Of a DNA stretch of 64,000 bases, positions 7,959 through 16,544 are shown one piece after another. The stretch is from Erythrobacteraceae bacterium CFH 75059 (GTDB lineage Bacteria; Pseudomonadota; Alphaproteobacteria; Sphingomonadales; Sphingomonadaceae): assembly GCA_004331795.1 (NCBI GenBank), contig SJSR01000002.1:124001-188000 (forward strand), given 5' to 3'. Under the pieces are notes generated by a model that did not search any database, was not told the DNA's origin, and saw only the letters and a program-made list of their open reading frames with translations. Within the stretch, counting starts at the first letter, position 1. Every line of letters starts with the position of its first letter. The translations under genes were made by a program, and so were the position numbers.

Positions 7959-8711
7959 TCAGCGTTGTGCGGCGGGATTGGCGGTCCGGCGCGGCGAGGC
8001 CGCAATCCGCGCGTCGAGTTGCGGCTGGAGCATGGCCCAGTCGTGCGTTCCGGCAAGGGGCGTGCCGTCGATGGCGAAGCTTGGAGTGGAGGTCACCCCG
8101 AAACGGTTGCGGTTGCCCTCCGCCGCCCTGACCAGAGCGGCGGCCTCGCGATTGTCCGACAGGCAGCGGTCCGCGGCGATGCGGTTGACGCCGAACCGCT
8201 CGACCATCGCGTGCAGCCCGAGAGTGCTGGCAATGGAGCGCCGCCGCTCTGCCGAAGTGAAGGCATCGGTCCAGACGGCCTGCTGCGCCTGTGGCACGGA
8301 CTGGGCGCGTGCGAGCCAGCCTGCCTGCCGTTCCAGGAACATTGCATGTGCCGCCGCCATCCGGCGCGGCGGCGTGCACCGCACGAGCATGGTGACGGTG
8401 AGGTCGACGGGATCGCGCACCATGCTGCGATGCTCGACCTGAAGGTGGCCGCCGCCGACATAGACGAGCGCCAGAGTGCCTTCGGCCTCGCGCGAGAAGG
8501 CGCCGCATGCCGGACAGGTGTAGCTCAGGAAGCTCGTGAGCCTGACCGGCGCGTCGGGGTTGCCGATCCGGAAGCCGCCATCGGTCGGAACCGCCGTGGT
8601 CGCCCAGTCCTGCGCCGACGCAGCCACGGGCGCGCTCAACGCAAACGCTGCAAGCGCAGCAAACACAGGCGCGGAACGCCAGTTGCCAGAAAGTGCAGTC
8701 AAGGGGTCCAA
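7959..8711 (-). CDS. DsbA-family periplasmic thiol-disulfide protein
   Basis: A 250-residue secreted protein with a signal peptide ending at about ALSAPVAASA, a CPAC redox motif (LSYTCPACGAF), and the cis-proline loop SFAIDG preceded by TSTP. It is paralogous in layout to the next gene downstream (7164-7949) but is a soluble periplasmic form rather than a lipoprotein. The 5' end overlaps the DUF721 gene by 13 bases, so the order DUF721, soluble DsbA, lipoprotein DsbA forms one minus-strand operon. Confidence 0.87.
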   Translation of the reverse strand: MDPLTALSGNWRSAPVFAALAAFALSAPVAASAQDWATTAVPTDGGFRIGNPDAPVRLTSFLSYTCPACGAFSREAEGTLALVYVGGGHLQVEHRSMVRDPVDLTVTMLVRCTPPRRMAAAHAMFLERQAGWLARAQSVPQAQQAVWTDAFTSAERRRSIASTLGLHAMVERFGVNRIAADRCLSDNREAAALVRAAEGNRNRFGVTSTPSFAIDGTPLAGTHDWAMLQPQLDARIAASPRRTANPAAQR

Positions 8712-9286
8712 TCCTCCTTTGCGGCAAGGCTGCTCGCCAGCCCCTCAAGCACCGCGCGAAGTTCGGGATCTCCGATCCCGCGCAAGCCTTCGCCAAGGTC
8801 GCAGGGGATCGCACGCCGGCCAGGCACGGTGCGATGCTCCAGAGCACGGGGCGCCTTAACTTCGCCTTGCCGGAGCTTCACCCGGCTCACCGCCTGATAA
8901 CCGAAGAAGCGGTTGACGCGTTCGATGATCTCGGGCGTGACGTGCTGGATCAGCGGCGCGTGGGCGGGGATCACGACCAGCTGGAGAATGCCGTCCGCCC
9001 GTCGTCCGGCCGGAAAACGGATCGATTCGGGTGCCGTGACCCGGCTGTAGCGCTCGCCGACGATCTCGGGCCAGCGCGAGACGACCGACGACTGCACGAA
9101 GCCGAAGCGCCGGAAGGCCGTGCCGCCGACCTGCGGCATCAGATCGGCAATGGCGCGCGCCGGACCTCCGCGCGGCCGTTCATCGGCAACGGCTGCGGTC
9201 CGGGAGGCGCGACGCTTCGGACGCGGCGACGCCGCGGTGGCAGGCGCGGAGCTGTGTTCTTCCCGTTCCATTCCGCCTGCGTCCAT
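8699..9286 (-). CDS. DUF721 (DciA-like) protein
   Basis: A 195-residue protein. Its N-terminal 45 residues are low-complexity and basic; the DUF721 domain follows (AFRRFGFVQSSVVSRWPEIVG, then the strand region LVVIPAHAPLIQHVTPEIIERVN). DUF721 includes DciA, the helicase loader-like protein of bacteria lacking DnaC, so a replication role is possible but not shown here. The start is ATG 9286 or ATG 9271. Only 14 bases separate it from the divergent mutY start, so promoters must lie inside the coding sequences. Confidence 0.83.
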   Translation of the reverse strand: MDAGGMEREEHSSAPATAASPRPKRRASRTAAVADERPRGGPARAIADLMPQVGGTAFRRFGFVQSSVVSRWPEIVGERYSRVTAPESIRFPAGRRADGILQLVVIPAHAPLIQHVTPEIIERVNRFFGYQAVSRVKLRQGEVKAPRALEHRTVPGRRAIPCDLGEGLRGIGDPELRAVLEGLASSLAAKEDWTP

Positions 9287-9300
9287 GGCACAGCCGCGCC

Positions 9301-10557
9301 ATGTCCGCCAGAGCGCAGACCTTGGCTGGCGATCTGCTCGCATGGTTCGACACCGCCGCCGTCGCCCTGCCGTGGCGCGTCCGGTCCGGGGACGGCGAGC
9401 CTGACGCTTACCGGGTGTGGCTGGCGGAGGTGATGCTCCAGCAGACGACGGTCGCCGCGGCCGCGCCTTACTGGCAGCAGTTCGTCGCCCGCTGGCCAAG
9501 CGTCGAGGCGCTGGCCGCCGCGCCCGAGGAGGACGTGCTGAGCGCCTGGGCCGGCTTGGGCTACTACTCCCGCGCCCGCAATCTTCTTGCAACCGCGACG
9601 CGGGTGGCCGCTGCGGGCGGGTTCCCGGCGACGGAGAGCGCGCTGCGTCAGTTGCCGGGCGTCGGCGCCTACACCGCCGCTGCCGTCGCGGCGATCGCAT
9701 TCGGTCAGCGCGCGGTGGTTGTCGACGGGAATGTCGAACGGGTTGTCGCGCGGCTGTTCGCGATCGGGGACAGCCTGCCGGGTGCGCGTCCGCTGATCCG
9801 GGCGCGGATGGATTCCATCACCCCGGATGAACGCTGCGGGGACTTTGCTCAGGCCGTCATGGATCTCGGCCGGCTGGTCTGCCGTCCGCGCGCCCCCGCG
9901 TGCGGCGCGTGTCCTGTCTCGAGCCGATGCGCCGCATTTCGCCTCGGGCTGGTCGACGTTCTGCCGCGCAAGAACGGCAGGTCCGCTCCGCCCGAGCGGC
10001 GTGGCCGCGTGTTCGTCCTGCACAACCGGCGGGCGGTGTGGCTCGTGCGCCGGCCGCCGCGCGGGTTGTTCGCGCGCATGCACGCTCTGCCGACGGACGG
10101 CTGGAGCGCATCAGCAGACGGCGCCGCGGCGGCTCCGGTTGCGGCCGATTGGCAGGACGTCGGGACGCTGCGCCACACGCTGAGCCATGCGAGGCTGGTG
10201 CTGACGGTGCACAGGGCCGAAGCTGCGGACGCTCTGCCCGCAGAGGGCGAGTGGTGGCCGCTGCCCACCCTGCCGGACGCCGGCCTGCCGACCGTGTGCA
10301 GGAATGCCGTGCGGCTGGCGTTCTCGTCACAGGATCCCTCCGCCGAGCATCAGGCGCAGCATGGCGATGACGAGCACGATCAGGCACAGGTTGCGACCCG
10401 TGTTCCGCCGCGACAGGGCGCCGACCACCACGCCCGTCAACGCCACCGGCAGGACAAACCAGTTGCCCCACCCCAGAAACGGAATGGTCGACGGGATCGC
10501 CATGAGCAGGGCGACAAGGCCGATGAGGATCGAAATGACGTTGAGCATCACCCGTAG
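9301..10557 (+). CDS. mutY: A/G-specific adenine glycosylase, with C-terminal extension
   Basis: Removes adenine mispaired with 8-oxoguanine. Seen: catalytic Glu43 (WLAEVMLQQTT), Asp142 (VVDGNVER), the helix-hairpin-helix LPGVGAYTAAA, and the 4Fe-4S cluster Cys194-x6-Cys201-x2-Cys204-x5-Cys210. The C-terminal NUDIX-like domain ends near residue 342, the usual family length, but no stop codon follows. The frame runs on for about 76 residues rich in His, Asp, Gln and Arg that are antisense to a complete small membrane-protein gene (10327-10551). The extension is unlikely to fold and looks like a lost stop codon. Confidence 0.93.
   Translation: MSARAQTLAGDLLAWFDTAAVALPWRVRSGDGEPDAYRVWLAEVMLQQTTVAAAAPYWQQFVARWPSVEALAAAPEEDVLSAWAGLGYYSRARNLLATATRVAAAGGFPATESALRQLPGVGAYTAAAVAAIAFGQRAVVVDGNVERVVARLFAIGDSLPGARPLIRARMDSITPDERCGDFAQAVMDLGRLVCRPRAPACGACPVSSRCAAFRLGLVDVLPRKNGRSAPPERRGRVFVLHNRRAVWLVRRPPRGLFARMHALPTDGWSASADGAAAAPVAADWQDVGTLRHTLSHARLVLTVHRAEAADALPAEGEWWPLPTLPDAGLPTVCRNAVRLAFSSQDPSAEHQAQHGDDEHDQAQVATRVPPRQGADHHARQRHRQDKPVAPPQKRNGRRDRHEQGDKADEDRNDVEHHP
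10327..10551 (-). CDS. Small conserved membrane protein, 74 residues
   Basis: Three hydrophobic helices are seen: VISILIGLVALLMAIPS, NWFVLPVALTGVVVGAL and NLCLIVLVIAMLRLML, separated by a conserved-looking SRRNTGRN turn. I recall close relatives in sphingomonads (short proteins with ALSxRNxGRNLC) that have no function assigned. The coding potential is real: hydrophobic periodicity and a plausible ATG at 10551 or 10548. The whole gene is embedded antisense in the readthrough tail of mutY, with its stop exactly where mutY would normally end. Confidence 0.75.
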   Translation of the reverse strand: MMLNVISILIGLVALLMAIPSTIPFLGWGNWFVLPVALTGVVVGALSRRNTGRNLCLIVLVIAMLRLMLGGGIL

Positions 10558-10648
10558 CTAGGGGGAAGGGGCCTTGCTGCCAAGCGGTTGACGCCTGCCT
10601 GCCCGCTCCGCACAAGAGGCGGCCAATCCACCACGGGAGACGATCGCC

Positions 10649-11971
10649 ATGGCCTTTCGCGAGTTTGACGCCGCGTTCACCCGCCGCAACCTGCTGCGCG
10701 GGGGCGGTGCCCTTCTGGGTGCCGGAGCGTTGCTGGGCGCCGGGCCGCTGACGAGGAGTGTCCTTGCGCAGCCGGCGGCGTCAGGCTGGCCGACGGTCAC
10801 GGCGTTGCTGGACGAGTATGTGAACAGCCGCCGGGTTGCGAACATGGTCGCGACGCTCGGCTGGCAACAGCAACCGGCCGTCACCATTGCCCGCGGACGT
10901 CACGCGCTGGACGCCGGCCCGGAAGCCGGACCCGACAGCCTGTTCCGCATCTATTCGATGACCAAGCCTGTCACGGGCATGGCGGCCATGATCCTGATCG
11001 CCGAGGGCAAGCTCGGCCTCGATCAGCCCATCTACGATCTCCTGCCGGCGTTCCGGACCATGCAGGTGCAGCGGACCTACGACGGGTCGCTTACGGAGCT
11101 GGAGCCTGCCGCACGGCCGATCACGGTCCGCCATCTGCTGACCCACACGGCGGGACTTGGTTATTCGGTCGTGCAGCGAGGACCGATCGCGCGCGCCTAT
11201 GAGGCGGCGGGGATCGTGCCGGGGCAGGTCACGCGGCTCCCGGTGGCCGAGGCGTTCGGACGCGGACGGCCGGCTCCCAGCCTCGAGGCGTTTGCCGACA
11301 ATCTGGCGCGCCTGCCGCTGGTGGCGCAGCCCGGCACGCGGTGGAGCTATTCGGTGTCGCTCGACCTTCTGGGGCGGGTCATCGAAGTTGCCTCGGGCAT
11401 GCATTTCGACCAGTTCCTTCAGCAGCGGCTGTTCGATCCGCTGGGGATGACGAGCACGTTCTTCCGTGTTCCGGAACGCGAGCTGCCCCGCCTCACCACC
11501 AACTACGGTGTCGTCGCCGGCGCGCTCGTACCTATCGATCCGCCGGAACTGTCGATCTACGCCCAGGCGCCGGCGTTCCCCTTCGGCGGCTCGGGGCTGG
11601 TGTCGAGTGCCCGCGACTACGACCGCTTCCTGCGCATGCTGGCCGGGTTCGGCCGGCTCGACGGACGGCGGGTGATGGGCGAGCTGGCGGTGCGGGTCGG
11701 CACCTCCGACCTGTTGCCGGAAGGCGTGCAGACCACCGGCACCTTTGTCGACGGGCAGGGTTTTGGCGCCGGCGGCCGTGTCGGCCGGGGTGAGCAGGCC
11801 GGCGTCTTCGGCTGGGGCGGAGCCGCGGGCACGCTCGCCTTCGTCAACATGCGCAACGGTCTGCGCGCCAGCCTCATGACGCAGTACATGCCGGCCGAAG
11901 CCTATCCCCTGACGGCCGCGTTCGGGAGCGCCGTGCTGCGGGACGCGGCCGCAATCGCCGGCCGCTCTTGA
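10649..11971 (+). CDS. Exported serine hydrolase, class C beta-lactamase/esterase family
   Basis: 440 residues. The N-terminus carries a twin-arginine signal (FTRRNLLRGG) followed by an Ala/Gly-rich hydrophobic stretch to about QPAAS, so Tat export is likely. The serine hydrolase fold has nucleophile Ser103 and Lys106 (YSMTK) and a tyrosine in WSYSVS (about residue 234), with a terminal GWGG corresponding to the third box. This combination is typical of EstB-like esterases and penicillin-binding-protein-like hydrolases, so a true beta-lactamase is less likely. It is preceded by a GGGAGAC ribosome-binding site and overlaps nudC by three bases. Confidence 0.88.
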   Translation: MAFREFDAAFTRRNLLRGGGALLGAGALLGAGPLTRSVLAQPAASGWPTVTALLDEYVNSRRVANMVATLGWQQQPAVTIARGRHALDAGPEAGPDSLFRIYSMTKPVTGMAAMILIAEGKLGLDQPIYDLLPAFRTMQVQRTYDGSLTELEPAARPITVRHLLTHTAGLGYSVVQRGPIARAYEAAGIVPGQVTRLPVAEAFGRGRPAPSLEAFADNLARLPLVAQPGTRWSYSVSLDLLGRVIEVASGMHFDQFLQQRLFDPLGMTSTFFRVPERELPRLTTNYGVVAGALVPIDPPELSIYAQAPAFPFGGSGLVSSARDYDRFLRMLAGFGRLDGRRVMGELAVRVGTSDLLPEGVQTTGTFVDGQGFGAGGRVGRGEQAGVFGWGGAAGTLAFVNMRNGLRASLMTQYMPAEAYPLTAAFGSAVLRDAAAIAGRS

Positions 11972-12864
11972 CGCTCGCCTTCGCTGGCGCCCCGCTCGAC
12001 CGGGCGGACCGGCTGCGCAACGACGACGAGGCGCTCCGCCGCCTCGTCACGGGAGCGGCGCGGCTGCTGATGCTTGATGGATTGGCGCCGGTGCCGGCCG
12101 CAGACGGCGGCCTGTGCTGGGACAGTCCCGGCAACGCGCCGCCCGACAGCGAACTCGTGTTCCTCGGCCTGCTCGACGGGCGGGCTTGCTTTGCCGCCGT
12201 GCCCGAACACGGCGCGGGCGGTCCGGCCTACGCCCAGCCGGCGATCTGGGCCGCGATGCAGACACTCTCCCCTTCGGAGCTTGCCATCTATGGCGCCGCC
12301 CGGAGCCTCGTCGACTGGCACGCCCGGCATCGCTTCTGCGCGCGGTGCGGCGCACGCACCCGGCTGGCACGCGGCGGCTGGCAACGCGCCTGCGCTGCAT
12401 GCGGCGCCGATCACTTCCCGCGGACGGATCCGGTCACGATCATGCTTGTCGAACATGACGACGCCGTGCTGCTGGGCCGACAGCACCGGTTTCCCCCTGG
12501 CGTGTTCTCCGCCTTGGCCGGCTTTGTGGAACCCGGCGAAACCATCGAGGAGGCGGTCGCCCGCGAGGTTGAGGAGGAAGCCGGCCTGCAGGTGCGCAAG
12601 GTGCGCTACATCGCCAGCCAGCCCTGGCCCTTTCCCTCGCAGCTGATGATCGGCTGCCATGCGCTCGCGGCTGGAAGAGATCTCCATGTCGACGGCGCGG
12701 AACTGGAGGAGGCGCGGTGGTTCACCCGCGCCGAAGTCGCCGCTGCCCTGTCCCAGGCGACGACGCCGCACCGCGAGATCGGCAATCCGCCGTTCCGTCC
12801 GCCACCGCCTGCCGCGATCGCCCATGCCCTGCTGCGCTGGTGGGTTGATGGTGCGCGGAGGTGA
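11968..12864 (+). CDS. nudC: NADH pyrophosphatase / decapping NUDIX hydrolase
   Basis: Hydrolyses NADH/NAD+ and removes NAD caps from RNA. The 298-residue protein has a four-cysteine zinc ribbon (CARCGAR and CAACGAD), then the NUDIX box (GFVEPGETIEEA then REVEEEAG) and the NudC-specific SQPWPFPSQ. The start codon is TTG at 11968, overlapping the upstream stop as TTGA. No ATG or GTG is available in frame before residue 35, so TTG is the best choice. It is coupled to the Tat-exported hydrolase upstream. Confidence 0.93.
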   Translation: MTLAFAGAPLDRADRLRNDDEALRRLVTGAARLLMLDGLAPVPAADGGLCWDSPGNAPPDSELVFLGLLDGRACFAAVPEHGAGGPAYAQPAIWAAMQTLSPSELAIYGAARSLVDWHARHRFCARCGARTRLARGGWQRACAACGADHFPRTDPVTIMLVEHDDAVLLGRQHRFPPGVFSALAGFVEPGETIEEAVAREVEEEAGLQVRKVRYIASQPWPFPSQLMIGCHALAAGRDLHVDGAELEEARWFTRAEVAAALSQATTPHREIGNPPFRPPPPAAIAHALLRWWVDGARR

Positions 12865-12932
12865 GCCTTGCCCCGGCGGGCCAGCCCCGCCGCGGGTGCA
12901 CGGCGGATATTTTGCCTTTTGTTACTGTTCAG

Positions 12933-12957
12933 GGAACCTGCAGGTTGCTAGTCCGTC
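12933..12957 (+). promoter_or_regulatory. Palindrome and possible stress-sigma promoter upstream of LOV kinase
   Basis: A perfect 12-base palindrome AACCTGCAGGTT (12935-12946) overlaps GGAAC (12933-12937). GGAAC is the -35 element of EcfG general-stress promoters; 16 bases downstream is CGTC, one base from the expected CGTT. The gap from 12865 to 13039 otherwise contains no gene. The site suggests either stress-sigma control or a dimeric repressor/activator over the promoter; both readings are inference. Confidence 0.35.
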
Positions 12958-13039
12958 GCCGTGTTGATGTTTGGCAAGACCTCTTCCCGTCGTGTCGCGA
13001 GATGAACGGGCGCGGTTCGGCGCGCTGCAATCGTCCGAC

Positions 13040-14101
13040 ATGGCTCATCGCGAACACAGCGGTCTGAAGGCGGCTGACGCTCTCCCGGCGACGGATGAGT
13101 TTGCCGGGCGGTCCGGCATGCTGTTCGAACAGGCGATGGCGCAGACCCGGATGGCGATCTGCCTCACCGATCCCAACCAGGACGATCAGCCGATCGTGTT
13201 CGCCAACCGGGCGTTTCGCGAGCTGACCGGGTACGCCAACGACGAGATTGTCGGCCACAACTGCCGCTTTCTGCAGGGTCCGGAAACCGATCCGGCGAAG
13301 GTGCGCGAAATCCGCGCGGCGCTGGAAAGCGAACGGGTGGCGGTCGTCGAACTGCTCAACTACCGCAAGGACGGCACGACGTTCTGGAACGCCCTGCACC
13401 TCGGGCCGATCTATGACCGTGACGGACGGCTGCTCTACTACTTCGGCAGCCAGTGGGACGTCACCGATGTCCACACCGCCCGCGCGGAGCAGATGCACGC
13501 CAAGGCCATGTCGCGCGAAGTGTCGCATCGCATGAAGAACATGTTCTCGGTGATCGGCGGCATCGTCAGCGTCACCGGACGGTCCATGGGCGCACAGTCC
13601 GTCGCGAGCCGGATCAACGAACGCATCCAGGCGCTCGGCCGCGCCTACGAGCACACGCTGGACGAGGCGGCGTTCGGCACGATCGAAGTGGGGCAGGCCA
13701 TCCGCGCCGTGCTGCGCCCGTACGATCCGGAGGACTGCCGGATCGTGTTCAAGGGGAACGGCGTCAGAACCGATCCGAACATTGTGTCCGTGGTCGGCCT
13801 CACCCTCCACGAGCTTGCCACGAATGCGACCAAGTATGGCGCCCTGTCGGGCGACTGCGGCCAGGTGAGCGTCGACTGGCGACATGAAGGCGACCGCCAT
13901 GGGCGGCAGAACCTCGTGATCGAATGGTGCGAGCGGGGCGGGCCGCCGGTCGAGGCGCCCGGCGGTGGCGCAGGCGGAGGCACCGGCTTTGACATTGTGG
14001 AAACCTTGTTGCGTGTAGCCAAGGGAACCCTTGATCGAAACTGGGACCCGGGCGGTTTGGTGGCCCGCGTGGTGATCCCCATCGGCTCAAAGGATCAGTG
14101 A
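13040..14101 (+). CDS. LOV-domain HWE-family sensor histidine kinase
   Basis: A 353-residue blue-light sensor kinase. The LOV domain (about 27-150) has the photoactive Cys75 in NCRFLQG and the later FGSQWDVTD strand. The HWE-type kinase region follows: phosphoacceptor His163 in SREVSHRMKN, and an N-box HELATNATKYG at 257-267. In HWE kinases with a LOV domain, flavin-cysteine adduct formation in light alters autophosphorylation. ATG 13040 is chosen; a TTG at 12971 would add 23 residues. It overlaps the receiver gene by one base, so the two form a pair. It has no membrane segment and is therefore soluble. Confidence 0.9.
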   Translation: MAHREHSGLKAADALPATDEFAGRSGMLFEQAMAQTRMAICLTDPNQDDQPIVFANRAFRELTGYANDEIVGHNCRFLQGPETDPAKVREIRAALESERVAVVELLNYRKDGTTFWNALHLGPIYDRDGRLLYYFGSQWDVTDVHTARAEQMHAKAMSREVSHRMKNMFSVIGGIVSVTGRSMGAQSVASRINERIQALGRAYEHTLDEAAFGTIEVGQAIRAVLRPYDPEDCRIVFKGNGVRTDPNIVSVVGLTLHELATNATKYGALSGDCGQVSVDWRHEGDRHGRQNLVIEWCERGGPPVEAPGGGAGGGTGFDIVETLLRVAKGTLDRNWDPGGLVARVVIPIGSKDQ

Positions 14102-14484
14102 TGACGCAGCTTGCCATCCAATGCGCAGATCAGCCGCTGCTCATTCTCGTCGTCGAGGACGAGCCGATGATCGCGCTCGACCTGCAGCTTGCCCTCGAAG
14201 ACGAAGGCGTCACGGCGCAGGTCGCGGCCTCCTGCGACGAAGCGCACGCGCTGCTGGAGCGCCATGCATTCGACGGCGCGATCCTCGACGTGAACCTCGG
14301 GCCCGGTGCGACGTGCCGCAAGGTTGCCGGAACGTTGCGGAGCCGCGGCATTCCCTTCGTGCTCCACACGGGCGACCTTGACCGGCAGGGCGAGGCGATG
14401 CGCGAGCTGAACGCGATGATCATTCCCAAGCCCACGCCCGCACCTCAGGTGATCCGCCACATCCTTGAACAGATCGACGCCTGA
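14101..14484 (+). CDS. Stand-alone response-regulator receiver protein
   Basis: 127 residues consisting only of a receiver domain: the acidic pair VVEDEP (19-22), phosphoacceptor Asp63 (ILDVNL), switch Thr90 and Lys110 (IIPKP). No DNA-binding or enzymatic output is present, so it should act through protein contacts or as a phosphate sink for the LOV kinase immediately upstream. The kinase stop and this ATG overlap as TGATG. Confidence 0.93.
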   Translation: MTQLAIQCADQPLLILVVEDEPMIALDLQLALEDEGVTAQVAASCDEAHALLERHAFDGAILDVNLGPGATCRKVAGTLRSRGIPFVLHTGDLDRQGEAMRELNAMIIPKPTPAPQVIRHILEQIDA

Positions 14485-14526
14485 GACTTTCTGCCGGGCG
14501 CGATGCCCGCTCTCCCGTTCCATCTG

Positions 14527-14919
14527 CTAGACCAGCCCCAGCTCCGCCAGACGCCGGCCCAGCCGCGGCGGCAGCAGGTCGCCCGCGGCCTCTCCGGGCG
14601 CAAGATCGGCCGGAGCATCCGCCGCCTCCAGGTAGCGCCAGCCCTGATGCGCCCGCCGAGGCCGCGGCTGGACGCGGATCAGCTGCGCCTCGAGATCGAT
14701 GAACCACCTCCCGTCGGGCTGCGGCGAGAACCCGGCAATGGGCGAGCGCGCGACGAGCATGTGCTGGTGGATCCAGAACAGCGAGCCGCCGATGCAGTGC
14801 TCCCAGCGGCTCGGCCGGTAGCGCGTGTTCACGCTCAGCCGGGGGCGCCCGGCGAACCAGCTCTCGATGTCCTCGAAGCTGCGGGCGCCGAACGCAATCT
14901 TGGTGAGGTGAAGCGGCAT
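14527..14919 (-). CDS. DUF1489 family protein
   Basis: A 130-residue cytoplasmic protein beginning MPLHLTKIAFGARSFEDI, with the family's GGSLFWIHQHMLVARSPIAGF core and the RRAHQGWRYLEA motif. DUF1489 is widespread in alphaproteobacteria with no known activity. It lies 40 bases downstream of mgtE on the same strand and is probably cotranscribed. Its end converges with the receiver gene. Confidence 0.87.
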   Translation of the reverse strand: MPLHLTKIAFGARSFEDIESWFAGRPRLSVNTRYRPSRWEHCIGGSLFWIHQHMLVARSPIAGFSPQPDGRWFIDLEAQLIRVQPRPRRAHQGWRYLEAADAPADLAPGEAAGDLLPPRLGRRLAELGLV

Positions 14920-14959
14920 GGCGCCGAGATAGGTGCGGCCCTTGCCGCGCCCAAGGGCG

Positions 14960-16441
14960 TCAGCCGGTCAGACCGGCGGCCTTGGCCAGGCCCAGGAACA
15001 CGAGAAAGCCCATCGAGTCCGTGGTCATGGTCACGAAGATGGACGAGGCGATCGCCGGGTCGATGCGCATCTTCTCCAGCGTGAGCGGCACGAACACGCC
15101 CGCAAACCCGGCGATGAGGATGTTGGCCATCATGGCCATCGCGATGACCGCGCCAAGGGACGTGTTCGGCTCCACGAGGCTCCAGCCGTCCCATGTGCCG
15201 AAGAGAACGCTGACGGCAAGGCCGATGACCACGGCCACGGTGCCGCCGTTGAGGATCGCGATCGACATCTCGCGCCGCACGGCGCGCCAGGTGTTCGAGG
15301 CGGTGAGTTGGTTAGTGGCGAGGGCGCGGACCGTCACCGCGAGCGTCTGCGTTCCGGCATTGCCGCCGATGCCGGCCACGATCGGCATCAGCACCGCCAG
15401 AGCCACCATCGCGGCGATGACATCCTCGAAGTTGGAGATGACGGTCGAGGCGACCGCCGCGGTCAGCAGATTGGCGAGGAGCCAGCGCACCCGCGCCTTA
15501 TAGGAGTCGCGGATCGGCTCGTTGATGTCGCCTTCGCCGGCGCCGGACAGGAGCATGGTGTCTTCCTGCGCCTCGGCGGACACAATGTGCAGGACATCGT
15601 CCACCGTCATCTGGCCGACCAGCCGCCCGTTCTCGTCCACCACGGCCGCGGAAATGAGCGCATACTTCTGGAACATGAGCGCGACTTCTTCCTGATCCAT
15701 TCCGACCGGGATCAGGGTCTGGTCACGCTTCATCACTTCGGCCAGCGGCACGGCGCGCGGGGTGCGCAGGATGGCCGACAGTTGGCACGTTCCGACCGGG
15801 TGGTGAGCCGCGTCGACGACGAACACCTCGTAGAATTCATCCGGAAGATCGCGCTGTTCGCGCAGGAAGTCGATGAGGTCGCCGACCGTGAGATGCACCG
15901 GCACGGCGACGAACTCCCGGTTCATCAACCGGCCCGCAGTCTCCTCCGGGTAGGCGAGCGCGCTTTCGATCGGATGACGGTCTTCCGGATCGAGCGCATC
16001 AAGCACCGCCTGCCGTTCCGGCCCGTCGAGATCTTCCAGCAGCTGCACCGCATCGTCGGTTTCGAGCTGCTCGGCGATGGCGGCGACCGTGTCGGCGTCC
16101 AGCGCCTCCATCATGTCCTCGCGCACATAGTCGTTCAGCTCGGCGATGACCTCTCCCGACATGAGGTCCGTGATCGCCGCCGCGAGGTGGTTCCGCTCCG
16201 CCGGCTCGAGCAGCTCGAGCAGGTCGGCAATGTCCGCCGGATGGAGCGGCTCGACCAGCGCATAGACGGTGGTGCGGTCATCGGCCGCGAGCGCCTCCCG
16301 TACGGTTCGCACGTATTCCGGCTTGAGCCGGTTCTCCCGGTCGTGGCGCTCGTCATCGATGCGATCGTCCGGCCGCGCGCTCTCGCTGTCCGGCCGTCCG
16401 GCAGCAGGATCGATGGCGAGTTCTTCGGCCTCGGTGGTCAT
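14960..16441 (-). CDS. mgtE: Magnesium transporter MgtE
   Basis: A 493-residue inner-membrane Mg2+ channel. Order: acidic N-terminal linker; helical MgtE N domain (ALVEPLHPADIADLLELL); two CBS domains ending near LVGQMTVDDVLHIV; then five membrane helices with the pore motif PIVAGIGGNAGTQTLAV. By family knowledge the cytoplasmic domains gate the pore in response to Mg2+. ATG 16441 is used because an upstream in-frame extension overlaps the divergent cyclophilin gene and looks non-coding. The length is slightly over the family norm because of the N-terminal linker. Confidence 0.95.
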   Translation of the reverse strand: MTTEAEELAIDPAAGRPDSESARPDDRIDDERHDRENRLKPEYVRTVREALAADDRTTVYALVEPLHPADIADLLELLEPAERNHLAAAITDLMSGEVIAELNDYVREDMMEALDADTVAAIAEQLETDDAVQLLEDLDGPERQAVLDALDPEDRHPIESALAYPEETAGRLMNREFVAVPVHLTVGDLIDFLREQRDLPDEFYEVFVVDAAHHPVGTCQLSAILRTPRAVPLAEVMKRDQTLIPVGMDQEEVALMFQKYALISAAVVDENGRLVGQMTVDDVLHIVSAEAQEDTMLLSGAGEGDINEPIRDSYKARVRWLLANLLTAAVASTVISNFEDVIAAMVALAVLMPIVAGIGGNAGTQTLAVTVRALATNQLTASNTWRAVRREMSIAILNGGTVAVVIGLAVSVLFGTWDGWSLVEPNTSLGAVIAMAMMANILIAGFAGVFVPLTLEKMRIDPAIASSIFVTMTTDSMGFLVFLGLAKAAGLTG

Positions 16442-16544
16442 GAGTGCGGCCTTAGGGCTGAACGATGCAAAAGCAAGCTGCCGGGTGACAAGCGGACCGT
16501 GTCTCTGTATCCGGCCCGGCGCAAGCCGTGGAAGGATGCTCCCG

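Noticed and set aside
12960-13000. A short ORF from ATG 12967 to TGA 13005
   Set aside because: Thirteen codons with no ribosome-binding site; probably part of the LOV kinase leader.
14496-14510. Hairpin CGGGC/GCCCG between the receiver gene and DUF1489
   Set aside because: Stem of five base pairs without a T-run; too weak to call a terminator.
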